From: Pseudomonadota bacterium | Lineage (GTDB): Bacteria > Pseudomonadota > Gammaproteobacteria > Xanthomonadales > Xanthomonadaceae | NCBI GenBank assembly: GCA_023392975.1 | Contig: JAEWNA010000081.1 | Coordinates: forward strand, 1 to 36,894 | DNA length: 36,894 nucleotides | Reading direction: 5' to 3' | Shown here: positions 17,894-25,223 of the stretch, one piece after another | Layout of the letters: each line of letters begins with the position of its first letter | Numbering within the stretch: the first letter of the stretch is position 1 | Program-made: the position numbers and the translations under genes | Notes under the pieces: generated by a model | What the model was told of the DNA's origin: nothing | The model's database searches: none | Seen by the model: the letters and a program-made list of their open reading frames with translations, nothing else

Positions 17894-20062
17894 TTACTTC
17901 TTCAGCTGCTGCCAGAGGAAGGTGTAGGCCAGCGCGCGCATGTGGGCTTCCTGCGCGTTGTTCGCGGCGCCGCCGTGGCCGCCCTCGACGTTTTCGTAAT
18001 AGCGCACGTTCGCGCCCATCGCTTCCATCTTCGCCATCATCTTGCGGGCATGGCCCGGGTGGACGCGATCGTCGCGGGTGGAGGTGGTGAACAGCACCGG
18101 CGGGTACTGCGTGCCTTCCTTCAGCAGGTGGTAGGGCGAGAAGGTCTTGATGAACTCCCAGTCCTTGGTGTCCGGGTCGCCGTATTCGGCCATCCACGAG
18201 GCGCCGGCCAGCAGGTGGCTGTAGCGCTTCATGTCGAGCAGCGGCACCTGGCAGACCACCGCGCCGAACAGCTGCGGGTACTGGGTGATCATGTTGCCCA
18301 TCAGCAGGCCACCGTTGCTGCCGCCCTGCGCGCCGAGGTGCTCGGGCGAGGTGATCTTGCGCGCGAACAGGTCCTGCGCGACCGCGGCGAAGTCCTCGTA
18401 GGCCTTGTGGCGATCGGCCTTCATCGCGGCCTGGTGCCAGCGCGGACCGTACTCGCCGCCGCCGCGGATGTTCGCCAGCACGTAGACGCCGCCCTGCTGC
18501 AGCCAGCCGCGGCCGGACATCGGGTTGTAGGCCGCGGTGTAGGACACTTCGAAGCCGCCGTAGCCCCACAGCAGCGTCGGCGTGCTGCCGTCCATCTTCA
18601 TCTCCTTCGGACGGACGATGAAGTACGGCACCTGGGTGCCGTCCTGCGAGGTGGCGAAATGCTGCTCGGCGACCAGCCCGTCCGCGTCGTAGAAGCGCGG
18701 CATGGCCTTCAGCTTCTCCGGCGGATTGCCGATCTCGACCAGCGACAGCGTGGTCGGGGTGAGGAAGTCGCTGGTGGTCATCCACAGCTGGTCGCCGTTG
18801 TCGGCGTCGACCGGGCTGACGCTGACCGTGCCCACCGCCGGCGCGCCGGCCAGCACCGCCTGGCGCCAGCCGCCCTCGCCCAGCGGCGTCATGATCCGCA
18901 CCCGGCTCTTCACGTCCTCCAGCAGGGTCAGCACCAAGTGGTGCTGCGTCCAGGTATGGCCGGACAGCGAGGTGTGGTCGTCGGGCTTGAACACCACGTC
19001 GAAGTCGCGGTTGCCGGCCATGAACTTGTCGAACTCGATCGCCAGCAGCGAGCCGGCGTCGTAGGTGCGCTCGCCCACCGTCCACGGATCGCGCAACTCG
19101 ACGGTCATCCACTGGTTATGGACCGACTTGTTCGCGGAATTCGGCAGGTCGAGCTTGGTCAGCTTGCCGTCGGCGCCGCGCAGGTACAGCTCGTCGTTGT
19201 AGAAGGCGATGGTGCGGCTGACGTAGTCGCGGTGATAGCCGGGCGTGAGGTCGCGATAGGCCGCGATGTACATGTCGTCCGGCTTGCCTTCGTAGACGAC
19301 CTTCGCCTCCGACATCGGCGTGCCGCGCTTCCACTCCTTGACGACGCGCGGATAGCCCGACTTGGTCATCGAGCCTTCGCCGAAATCGGTGAAGACGTAG
19401 ACGGTGTCGCGGTCGATCCACTGCAGGCCGCCCTTGGCCTCGGGCCGGACGAAGCCGTCGGCGACCCAGGTCTTGGTGTCCATGTCGAATTCGCGGGTGA
19501 CGTCGGCGTCGGCGCCGCCCCGGGACAGCGAGATCAGGCAGCGCTCGTACTGCGGCTTGAGGCATTCCACGCCGTGCCAGACCCAGTTTTCCTTTTCCGC
19601 CGCGCCCAGCGCGTCGAGGTCGATCACGGTTTCCCACGCCGGTGCGTCCTTGCGGTACTCCACCAGCGTGGTGCGCCGCCACAGGCCGCGCGGATGGTCC
19701 TTGTCGCGCCAGAAGTTGTAGTAGTACTCGCCGTGCTTCTCCACCGCCGGGATGCGCGCGTTGGAATCGAGGATCGCGCGGAGGTCGTCCTCCAGCGGCT
19801 GGAAGGAGGGCGCGGCCATGATCTCGGCCTCGGCCTTGGCGTTGTGTTCGCGCACCCAGTCGAGGGCCTTCGGGTCCTCGACGCCTTCGAGCCAGAGATA
19901 GGGGTCGGCGGGAGCGGGTTCGGCCATGGGCGCGGTCCTGGCGGTGGCGGGCTTCTTCGGGGCGGCGGCGCGGGCGTCGATGGACGGCAGGGCGGCGACC
20001 AGTGCGATCGCGCTGCCGAACACGACCCCGGCGGCGAAACGGACAGACGGAGACTGTGGCAT
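17894..20062 (-). CDS. Exported prolyl oligopeptidase (S9A family)
   Basis: This serine peptidase cleaves short peptides after proline. The 722-residue protein has a signal-like N-terminus (hydrophobic 9-25, cleavage near ARA at about 32), a beta-propeller (roughly 90-470) that gates the active site, and a C-terminal alpha/beta hydrolase domain. Catalytic residues are Ser582 in GGSNGG, an Asp at 664/665 in TRDDRVHP and His696 in EGGHGG. Export is common for these enzymes in Xanthomonadaceae, which feed on peptides. It is not part of a visible operon. Confidence 0.95.
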   Translation of the reverse strand: MPQSPSVRFAAGVVFGSAIALVAALPSIDARAAAPKKPATARTAPMAEPAPADPYLWLEGVEDPKALDWVREHNAKAEAEIMAAPSFQPLEDDLRAILDSNARIPAVEKHGEYYYNFWRDKDHPRGLWRRTTLVEYRKDAPAWETVIDLDALGAAEKENWVWHGVECLKPQYERCLISLSRGGADADVTREFDMDTKTWVADGFVRPEAKGGLQWIDRDTVYVFTDFGEGSMTKSGYPRVVKEWKRGTPMSEAKVVYEGKPDDMYIAAYRDLTPGYHRDYVSRTIAFYNDELYLRGADGKLTKLDLPNSANKSVHNQWMTVELRDPWTVGERTYDAGSLLAIEFDKFMAGNRDFDVVFKPDDHTSLSGHTWTQHHLVLTLLEDVKSRVRIMTPLGEGGWRQAVLAGAPAVGTVSVSPVDADNGDQLWMTTSDFLTPTTLSLVEIGNPPEKLKAMPRFYDADGLVAEQHFATSQDGTQVPYFIVRPKEMKMDGSTPTLLWGYGGFEVSYTAAYNPMSGRGWLQQGGVYVLANIRGGGEYGPRWHQAAMKADRHKAYEDFAAVAQDLFARKITSPEHLGAQGGSNGGLLMGNMITQYPQLFGAVVCQVPLLDMKRYSHLLAGASWMAEYGDPDTKDWEFIKTFSPYHLLKEGTQYPPVLFTTSTRDDRVHPGHARKMMAKMEAMGANVRYYENVEGGHGGAANNAQEAHMRALAYTFLWQQLKK

Positions 20063-20197
20063 GCAGGAGTCCGTGGCAACGAGCGGCGGGCCCGCAACGC
20101 TAGCACAGCCGCCCCATGCCCCGCCCTGCCGGAAGTCCCGGCGGTGCCACGCCGATCTGCGGAATCGCCCGTCGAATCAGTCGCTTGTGCGCAACCG

Positions 20198-20491
20198 TCA
20201 GGCCGCCTGGCGCAAGGACGGGCTCGTGCGCGTCCGCGAGTCGCGCGCACCGGCGATCGCATGCACGGACGCCAGCGGGCGCCGCGCCCGCACCGCGACC
20301 TCGCGCAGGCGCAGCATCCGCGCCGTGCACCAGGCGCTGGCGGGCAGCGCGACCAGCCAGAACGGCCACCAGCCGGCGACCTCCCCGGCCATGCGCAGGG
20401 CCGGGAACGACAGCATCGCCAGCAGTCCCAGCGCCAGCGCGCCGAGCAGGGCCTGTTCGATCATGGACAGCGCGGGGGAACGAGGGGTCAT
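20198..20491 (-). CDS. Small two-helix membrane protein
   Basis: This predicts a 97-residue protein with two hydrophobic segments (about 10-30 and 40-55) and a basic C-terminal tail. The ATG at 20491 has a GGAG-like site upstream; Met10 is an alternative start. I do not recognise a family. It is divergent from the small secreted protein gene at 20630 and sits 135 bp upstream of the peptidase gene on the same strand. It is short in GC-rich DNA, so a chance frame cannot be excluded. Confidence 0.55.
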   Translation of the reverse strand: MTPRSPALSMIEQALLGALALGLLAMLSFPALRMAGEVAGWWPFWLVALPASAWCTARMLRLREVAVRARRPLASVHAIAGARDSRTRTSPSLRQAA

Positions 20492-20629
20492 GGCGGGGCT
20501 CCGGAGGGTCCGCGGCCAGTCTCGGCAGCTCGGGTCTCACGGGCTGCGACGGTCCGGCCGGCGCTTGCTGCGGCCGTCGCATGCGATCATTCGTGCGCGC
20601 GGCGGTTCGCGCAGTCCCCGGAGATGCGG

Positions 20630-20989
20630 ATGCTCGCGCTGTTCCTTCTCGCCGCCCAGGCGGGCGCACTGGACCTGACGTTCGACGAAGCCAAGGCCGC
20701 GGCCGACCGCCACGAAGCGGTCCTCGCCCCGCGCGATGCCAACGCGCTGGTGCAGGCGCAGCAGCAAGCGCTGGAGACCGCGATGCTCGCCTGCGGCCCG
20801 GCGCGTCGCGACTACCCGGCCTTCACCATCGTGGTCCATGTCGCGGCCGATGGCGCCACCGACCGCACCTGGCGCAACAGCGAGGCGCCCTACGCCGTGT
20901 GCATGGACCGGGAACTGTCCGTCGCCCGCCTCCCGGTCGCCGCCGGCAAGGCGTTCCATGCGTCGTACGAGTTGAGTTTCGCGGAGTGA
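20630..20989 (+). CDS. Small secreted protein, unknown function
   Basis: Starting at the ATG at 20630 (CGGAG 6 nt upstream; the ATG at 20624 lies too close to that site) gives 119 residues. The N-terminal signal segment is MLALFLLAAQAGA. The mature part has a helical region (TFDEAKAAADRHEAV onwards), two Cys (LACGPA, AVCMD) and a C-terminal beta-rich part ending ELSFAE. I do not recognise a family. A much longer open frame extending upstream is the antisense of the peptidase gene and is not coding. Confidence 0.65.
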   Translation: MLALFLLAAQAGALDLTFDEAKAAADRHEAVLAPRDANALVQAQQQALETAMLACGPARRDYPAFTIVVHVAADGATDRTWRNSEAPYAVCMDRELSVARLPVAAGKAFHASYELSFAE

Positions 20990-21086
20990 ACAACTCATGA
21001 AACCAAGCAACTCTCATTCCTGACAGGATGCGGGATAAGCGTCTACTCCGCAGTATTCACCTGAACAAACAATTCCGAGGAAACGG

Positions 21087-22460
21087 ATGAAAACCATGGA
21101 GTGGCAGGCCTTGCTCGACACGCGACGGCTGGGCGGTCGCAAGCCGAAGACTGAAGCGGGGAGGTCGCCGTTCAATTCAGATCATGACAAGGTGATCTTC
21201 TCCGGCGCATTCCGCAGACTCGCACGCAAGACCCAGGTGCATCCTCTCGCCACCAACGACCACGTGCACAATCGCCTGACCCACAGCCTCGAAGTGGCGA
21301 GCGTCGGCCGCAGCCTGGGAATCCGGATCGGGCAGGCGCTGAAACTTCGAGGGGACTTGCCGAACGATATGGAAGCCTCGGACATAGGCGACATCGTCCA
21401 GACAGCCTGTCTCGCGCACGACATCGGAAATCCGCCGTTCGGGCATACCGGTGAGGATGCCATCCGGCAGTGGTTCACCCAGGAATCCTCGCGACCTTTC
21501 ATGAAGCAGTTGGATGAAAAAGAAAGGAGGGACCTCGAACATTTCGAGGGCAATGCCCAAGGACTGCGCCTGCTGACCACCTCCGAATACCATCCGCACG
21601 ATGGCGGCATGCGCCTCAGCTACGCCTCATTGGCGGCCTTCATCAAGTATCCCTGGACCGCCGGCCCCGCCATTTCGGGAAATCGGCCTAAAAGAAACAA
21701 GTACGGCATCTTCCAGTCGGAACTGCACTTGTTCCACGAGATCGCCGAGGCCACGGGTCTGATCCGCCGCGGGAAGGATTGGTATAGCCGGCATCCACTG
21801 GTCCACCTCATGGAGATCGCAGACGATTTCTGTTATGGCCTGATTGACCTGGAAGATGGCATCGAGATGGGCATTCTCGAATGGGAAGAGGTCTACGCCA
21901 TACTCGAACCCATCCTCGACCAGAAGAAGAAGGCGGCGCTCGCCGCAGATCTCAAGGCGGTCCGTCCCCGCTATCGCCCACCCCTGATCCGCGGAAAGGT
22001 GATCTCGGCATTCGTCGAAGATGCGACCAACGCCTTCATCGAAAACAGGTCGCTCGTCCTGGAAGGCGGATGCGACGAACTGCTTCCCTTATGCGGGGCC
22101 ACGGTGCGCACCTGCGTGGAGAAGGCAAAAAACCTCGCGAAAGACAAAGTCTTCTCGCACCCACGCAAGATCGAACTCGAAATCGGCGCCTACAGCACGA
22201 TCGCGACGATCCTTGATGTGCTCTGCCACGCCGCAGTCGCGCCTCCGGGCAAGAAAAAACCCATGGACTTCCGCAGCAAACGCGCTATCGACCTGATGGG
22301 CGCGGACACGTTCAATCTGCGGAAGATCACAAGCCGGAAGTACAACAACAGCGTTGAATATCTGTCGCTGATGCGTGTACTGGACTACGTCAGCGGCATG
22401 ACGGACAACTACGCACTGCATCTGGCCAAGCAATTCACGGGCTTCGGCGGCATTCGCTAG
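21087..22460 (+). CDS. dgt: Deoxynucleoside triphosphate triphosphohydrolase (dGTPase, HD superfamily)
   Basis: The enzyme hydrolyses dGTP or other dNTPs to the nucleoside and triphosphate. The 457-residue protein has the HD metal site: His66 in RLTHSLEVA, His111-Asp112 in CLAHDIGNPPFGH, and Asp246 in HLMEIADDFCYG. The N-terminal AFRRLARKTQV is the usual dNTPase signature. A GAGGA site precedes the ATG at 21087. By eye its base composition is clearly lower in GC than the flanking genes, with many A/T third positions (tgaaaaagaaagg, aaaagaaacaag), and this suggests later acquisition. Housekeeping pool control and anti-phage dNTP depletion are both known roles for this family; the sequence cannot separate them. 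Confidence 0.92.
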   Translation: MKTMEWQALLDTRRLGGRKPKTEAGRSPFNSDHDKVIFSGAFRRLARKTQVHPLATNDHVHNRLTHSLEVASVGRSLGIRIGQALKLRGDLPNDMEASDIGDIVQTACLAHDIGNPPFGHTGEDAIRQWFTQESSRPFMKQLDEKERRDLEHFEGNAQGLRLLTTSEYHPHDGGMRLSYASLAAFIKYPWTAGPAISGNRPKRNKYGIFQSELHLFHEIAEATGLIRRGKDWYSRHPLVHLMEIADDFCYGLIDLEDGIEMGILEWEEVYAILEPILDQKKKAALAADLKAVRPRYRPPLIRGKVISAFVEDATNAFIENRSLVLEGGCDELLPLCGATVRTCVEKAKNLAKDKVFSHPRKIELEIGAYSTIATILDVLCHAAVAPPGKKKPMDFRSKRAIDLMGADTFNLRKITSRKYNNSVEYLSLMRVLDYVSGMTDNYALHLAKQFTGFGGIR

Positions 22461-22544
22461 CAGTCAACACACGCCGGCCACGAGGCAGCAATGCCCTGCC
22501 TTCGGACCCGTCTGCGCCCGGGAAACCCCTCGACACCGACGCCC

Positions 22545-23513
22545 TCACTTCTCGTAATTGCTCACCGCGAGCTGCAGCATCGATTTCATCTGCTCGCGCA
22601 GGACGGCGGGCTCGACGATCTCGGCGTCCGGGCCGTAGTGCAGGATGTCCATCAGCAGTTCGCGCGGGGCGCTGTAGGGCACCTTGCGCTCGAAGCGGCC
22701 GTCGGGCAGGAAGCGGTCCTGCTGCTGCGAGTGCCAGTGCTCGTCCGCGACCCAGCGCGCGATCTTCTGGTTGAACACGATCGTCGCGATGCCCTTGGGC
22801 GCGCCGGAGAAGATGCCGTAGCTGCCGGCGAGGTGGGCATTGAGCTCGTCGTCGGGCACGTCGCGGGCGGCGGCGTCCTGCATGCGCGGGGTCATGATCC
22901 GGTCGACCGAGAAGCTGCGCAGGGCGTCGCGTTCGTGGTCGAAGGCGTCGAGGTACCAGTTGCCGCGGTAGTGGGTGACGCGCTGCGGCGACACCGTGCG
23001 GCGGGTCTTCTCGTCGGTCGAACGGGCGCGGTATTCGAAGCCCAGTCGCTTGCGCTCCAGCACCGCGGAACAGACGATGCGGAACACCTGCTCGTCCATC
23101 GTGCGGGTGCGGTGCGGGATCACCCGCACGCGCTCCACTGGCCAGCGCTTGCCGGGGGCGTGTTCCTCCAGCAGCTTCTCGATGCGCTGCTGCAGCGGCG
23201 CCAGCGCCGAGGACAGCACGCCGCCGCCGGTGCGGCCGAGCAGTTGCTGCGCCGCGAGCAGGGCGTGCAGCTCCTCGGAGTTCAGCCACAGCCCGGGCAG
23301 CTCGAAGCGCTCGCCCTCGTGCGGGTCGTAGCGGAAGCCGGCCTCGCCGTCGCCGACGATCGGCGCCATCAGCGCGTCGCGCAGGAAGGCCAGGTCGCGG
23401 TAGGCGGTGGCGCGCGAGCATTCCAGCTCGTCCTGCAGGCGCTTGACCGTCACCGGGTAGCGCGCGCTCTTGAGGATGCGGTGCAGCGAGAGAATGCGTT
23501 CGTAACGGTCCAT
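22545..23513 (-). CDS. HTH and WYL domain transcriptional regulator
   Basis: The 322-residue regulator has an N-terminal winged HTH (MDRYERILSLHRIL onwards, LECSRATAYRDLAFLRDAL recognition region). A WYL domain (about 140-220) contains RGNWYLDAFD, and a WCX C-terminal extension follows. WYL domains sense ligands, in some cases nucleic acids or nucleotides, and regulate varied genes including defence islands. It converges on dgt with 84 bp between stops, so a shared operon is excluded. The ATG at 23513 is chosen because the DeoR/YafY-type N-terminus begins there. It is the last gene before the suspect junction. Confidence 0.9.
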   Translation of the reverse strand: MDRYERILSLHRILKSARYPVTVKRLQDELECSRATAYRDLAFLRDALMAPIVGDGEAGFRYDPHEGERFELPGLWLNSEELHALLAAQQLLGRTGGGVLSSALAPLQQRIEKLLEEHAPGKRWPVERVRVIPHRTRTMDEQVFRIVCSAVLERKRLGFEYRARSTDEKTRRTVSPQRVTHYRGNWYLDAFDHERDALRSFSVDRIMTPRMQDAAARDVPDDELNAHLAGSYGIFSGAPKGIATIVFNQKIARWVADEHWHSQQQDRFLPDGRFERKVPYSAPRELLMDILHYGPDAEIVEPAVLREQMKSMLQLAVSNYEK

Positions 23514-23640
23514 GAGACGAATTATCTCCGATGGCGGGAGGCGGGGCCATGCGGCCTTCGCTGGCCGCACAGCGTAACCGGCCCGCGTCGCGCAGACTGC
23601 GACGGCGGTGGACAGGCGCGGCAGGGGTATGGTGCGCTAT

Positions 23641-23696
23641 CGCCCCCCCCCCCCCCGGGCCCCGGCCCCCCGGCCCCCCGGGCCCCCCCCCCCGGG
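23641..23696. other. Low-complexity C/G tract joining two unrelated genomes (probable misassembly)
   Basis: All 56 bases are C or G, in runs (C14, GGG, CCCC, GG, C6, GG, C6, GGG, C11, GGG). To the left, genes are GC-rich, xanthomonad-like and Shine-Dalgarno-led. To the right, GC falls at once and a Bacteroidetes-type promoter appears within 45 bp. Homopolymer artefacts of this kind can bridge contigs in short-read assembly. Confidence 0.85.
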
Positions 23697-23739
23697 AGGC
23701 GTAACTTCCTGACATTGGTTACAACTGTGAAAAAAAATA

Positions 23740-23771
23740 TTTGACTTCAATAATCTCCTGATGTAAATTTG
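23740..23771 (+). promoter_or_regulatory. Bacteroidetes-type promoter upstream of the SPOR gene
   Basis: The -33 element TTTG (23740-23743), a 20-nt spacer and the -7 element TAAATTTG (23764-23771) match the Bacteroidetes sigma consensus TTTG-N19-21-TAnnTTTG exactly. The expected start is about 70 nt before the ATG at 23848. Confidence 0.75.
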
Positions 23772-23847
23772 ACTTGATGATATACGGTATACGACAGATC
23801 CGGCAAATCTTATTCAACTCAATTCATAAACCTGAAATAGTCCCCGG

Positions 23848-24276
23848 ATGAAGAAACTTGCCCTGATCAGCGGTCTCCTGTTCCTTGTGGTTTACTTTTG
23901 GGTCAACACCTTCATCCCGGAGGAGAATGCATATGACCTGGTCTATCCTCCCGTTCCGGTAACGACCTTATCGGTAATGAATAATCCGTTATCAACAGTC
24001 ACTGACAAACCTGATCCTGCCCTGAATGACAGCGAACCGGTCCGTTACAGCTACCTGATTGTAGCCAGCTTCAGCGACCTTGATCAGGCAAACAGGGTGG
24101 CCGGTGAGTATGCCGGCAGATACAATGCTGATATGTATGTCCTTCCGCCTGCCTCCAACGGATACTACAGGGTCAGTCACGGAAGGTATTCCACCACCGG
24201 CGAGGCAATGGCAGCACTCGAATCCCTTAAGCAGACAAATTTCCCTGACGCCTGGCTGCTGACACCAGATAAATAA
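23848..24276 (+). CDS. SPOR domain membrane protein
   Basis: This 142-residue single-pass protein has an N-terminal membrane anchor (KLALISGLLFLVVYFWV, about 3-19), a linker rich in Pro and Ser/Thr (25-62) and a C-terminal SPOR domain (about 66-140: YSYLIVASFSDLDQANRV, then YYRVSHGRYST). SPOR domains bind denuded glycan strands at division sites. There is no Shine-Dalgarno site, as usual in Bacteroidetes. A hairpin CACCTG-N5-CAGGTG (24283-24299) follows the stop. Confidence 0.88.
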   Translation: MKKLALISGLLFLVVYFWVNTFIPEENAYDLVYPPVPVTTLSVMNNPLSTVTDKPDPALNDSEPVRYSYLIVASFSDLDQANRVAGEYAGRYNADMYVLPPASNGYYRVSHGRYSTTGEAMAALESLKQTNFPDAWLLTPDK

Positions 24277-24407
24277 CCCCCTCACCTGCGGAACAGGTGC
24301 ATTAGCTCCATTCTCCATTTATTCTCTGAAAAATCTGGCTGACTCACCTCCGTCATATTTTATCCTTTTCGTAACTTTGAAGTGCTGCATTTCTAAAATA
24401 GTTTAAA

Positions 24408-24899
24408 ATGAAACCTGGATCATTCACACAGTTGTATGTACAGCTTGTCATAGCCGTGTACATGAGGGATAATGCCCTGACTGACAGGAGTCGGCCAAAA
24501 GTGATTGAGTATATCGGCGGGATCGTCCGTGGTATGAAGCACAAACCACTGATCGTGAACGGAGCGATGGATCATATGCATATTCTTCTGGGCCTGAATC
24601 CGTCAGTATCAATATCCGAGACAGTAGCAGGCATCAAGAAAAATTCAACACTCTTCATCAATCAGAACCGGTTGGTGATGGGTCAGTTTCGCTGGCAGGA
24701 GGGATATGGCGCCTTCTCCTACAGCCGCTCGGAGCTGGATAATGTCTACAGGTATATACAGAATCAGGACAAGCATCACGCCCGGAAATCGTTCAGGGAG
24801 GAATACATGGCTTTGCTGGATAAAAATCAGGCTGATTATGACCCTGGTTTTCTCTTCGAATTCCTTGACAGTCTCCACGGACCGGGGCAGCAGGGGTGA
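24408..24899 (+). CDS. tnpA: IS200/IS605-type Y1 HUH transposase (TnpA)
   Basis: This 163-residue single-strand transposase nicks DNA at hairpin-marked sites through a 5'-phosphotyrosine link. Visible motifs are the HUH pair His56-Met-His58 in GAMDHMHILLGL, the conserved FRWQEGYGAFSYS (94-106) and the catalytic Tyr116 with Gln120 in YIQNQ. Length and layout are those of full-length Bacteroidetes IS200-type proteins. A TAACTTTG -7 element lies at 24372-24379. No accessory TnpB gene is present. Three hairpin elements of the TACAATTC family start 18 bp after its stop. None lies upstream, so this may be a repeat-associated transposase and not a mobile IS. Confidence 0.92.
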   Translation: MKPGSFTQLYVQLVIAVYMRDNALTDRSRPKVIEYIGGIVRGMKHKPLIVNGAMDHMHILLGLNPSVSISETVAGIKKNSTLFINQNRLVMGQFRWQEGYGAFSYSRSELDNVYRYIQNQDKHHARKSFREEYMALLDKNQADYDPGFLFEFLDSLHGPGQQG

Positions 24900-24916
24900 G
24901 GGTATCGCATGCCTTT

Positions 24917-25037
24917 TACAATTCTTGTAGCTCTACGAGCTACTGTGGTTTGGCAGTCACAGTGACAATTCCTGTAGCTCTACGAGCTACTGTGGTTTGG
25001 CAGTCACCGTTACAATTCTTATTGCCCTACGGGCAAT
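24917..25037 (+). repeat. Three TACAATTC hairpin elements in 47-bp tandem behind tnpA
   Basis: The heads are at 24917, 24964 and 25011, exactly 47 bp apart. The hairpins are GTAGCTC-TAC-GAGCTAC (24927-24943 and 24974-24990) and ATTGCCC-TAC-GGGCAAT (25021-25037). The first two share the spacer TGTGGTTTGGCAGTCAC. The third keeps head and loop but has a wholly different stem with matching arms. Confidence 0.9.
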
Positions 25038-25070
25038 GTCCAACACATGAATGAGACTGCACAGAAAACG

Positions 25071-25093
25071 AAAAAAGCCGGCATCTTGCCGGC
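25071..25093 (-). terminator. Intrinsic terminator of the tRNA gene
   Basis: On the minus strand, GCCGGCA-AGA-TGCCGGC (25077-25093) is followed by a run of six T (25071-25076). It lies 17 bp after the tRNA 3' end. Confidence 0.85.
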
Positions 25094-25109
25094 TTTCTCA
25101 TCCTTTTCG

Positions 25110-25184
25110 TGGGGCGTACTGGAATCGAACCAGTGACCTCTTGCCTGTCAAGCAAGCGCTCTAAACCAACTGAGCTAACGTCCC
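25110..25184 (-). tRNA. tRNA-Val (anticodon GAC)
   Basis: The cloverleaf can be drawn. The D arm is GCTC...GAGC. The anticodon arm is CTTGC-TTGACAG-GCAAG, with U33 and anticodon GAC reading GUC. The T arm is ACTGG-TTCGATT-CCAGT. The acceptor stem is GGGACGT with ACGCCCC, giving one A-C mismatch at the fourth pair. The discriminator is A. CCA is not encoded, as is common in this phylum. The gene lies 38 bp downstream of the histidine kinase gene on the same strand. Confidence 0.93.
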
Positions 25185-25193
25185 GGGCGGGGA

Positions 25194-25223
25194 CAAAGAT
25201 AAATATTTTTTGGATTTTACAAT
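25194..25223 (-). promoter_or_regulatory. Likely tRNA promoter
   Basis: On the minus strand, TATCTTTG (25194-25201) fits the Bacteroidetes -7 element TAnnTTTG. ATTG (25220-25223) lies 18 nt further upstream and overlaps the kinase stop codon. The first element is strong and the second weaker. Confidence 0.5.

Noticed and set aside
17720..20989. A very long plus-strand open frame across the peptidase gene
   Set aside because: Nearly all of it is antisense to the prolyl oligopeptidase. Only the last 119 codons (20630-20989) have a ribosome site and signal peptide and were kept.
21087..23513. dgt and WYL regulator as one defence operon
   Set aside because: The two genes converge tail to tail, and both families have common housekeeping members; nothing else nearby supports a defence island.
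23641..23696. C/G tract as a biological quadruplex or regulatory element
   Set aside because: It coincides exactly with the change of genome type and has artefact-like homopolymer runs, so a misjoin explains it better.
25110..25184. tRNA-Asp (GTC)
   Set aside because: GTC appears on the plus strand, but the cloverleaf forms on the minus strand, where the anticodon is GAC, giving tRNA-Val.
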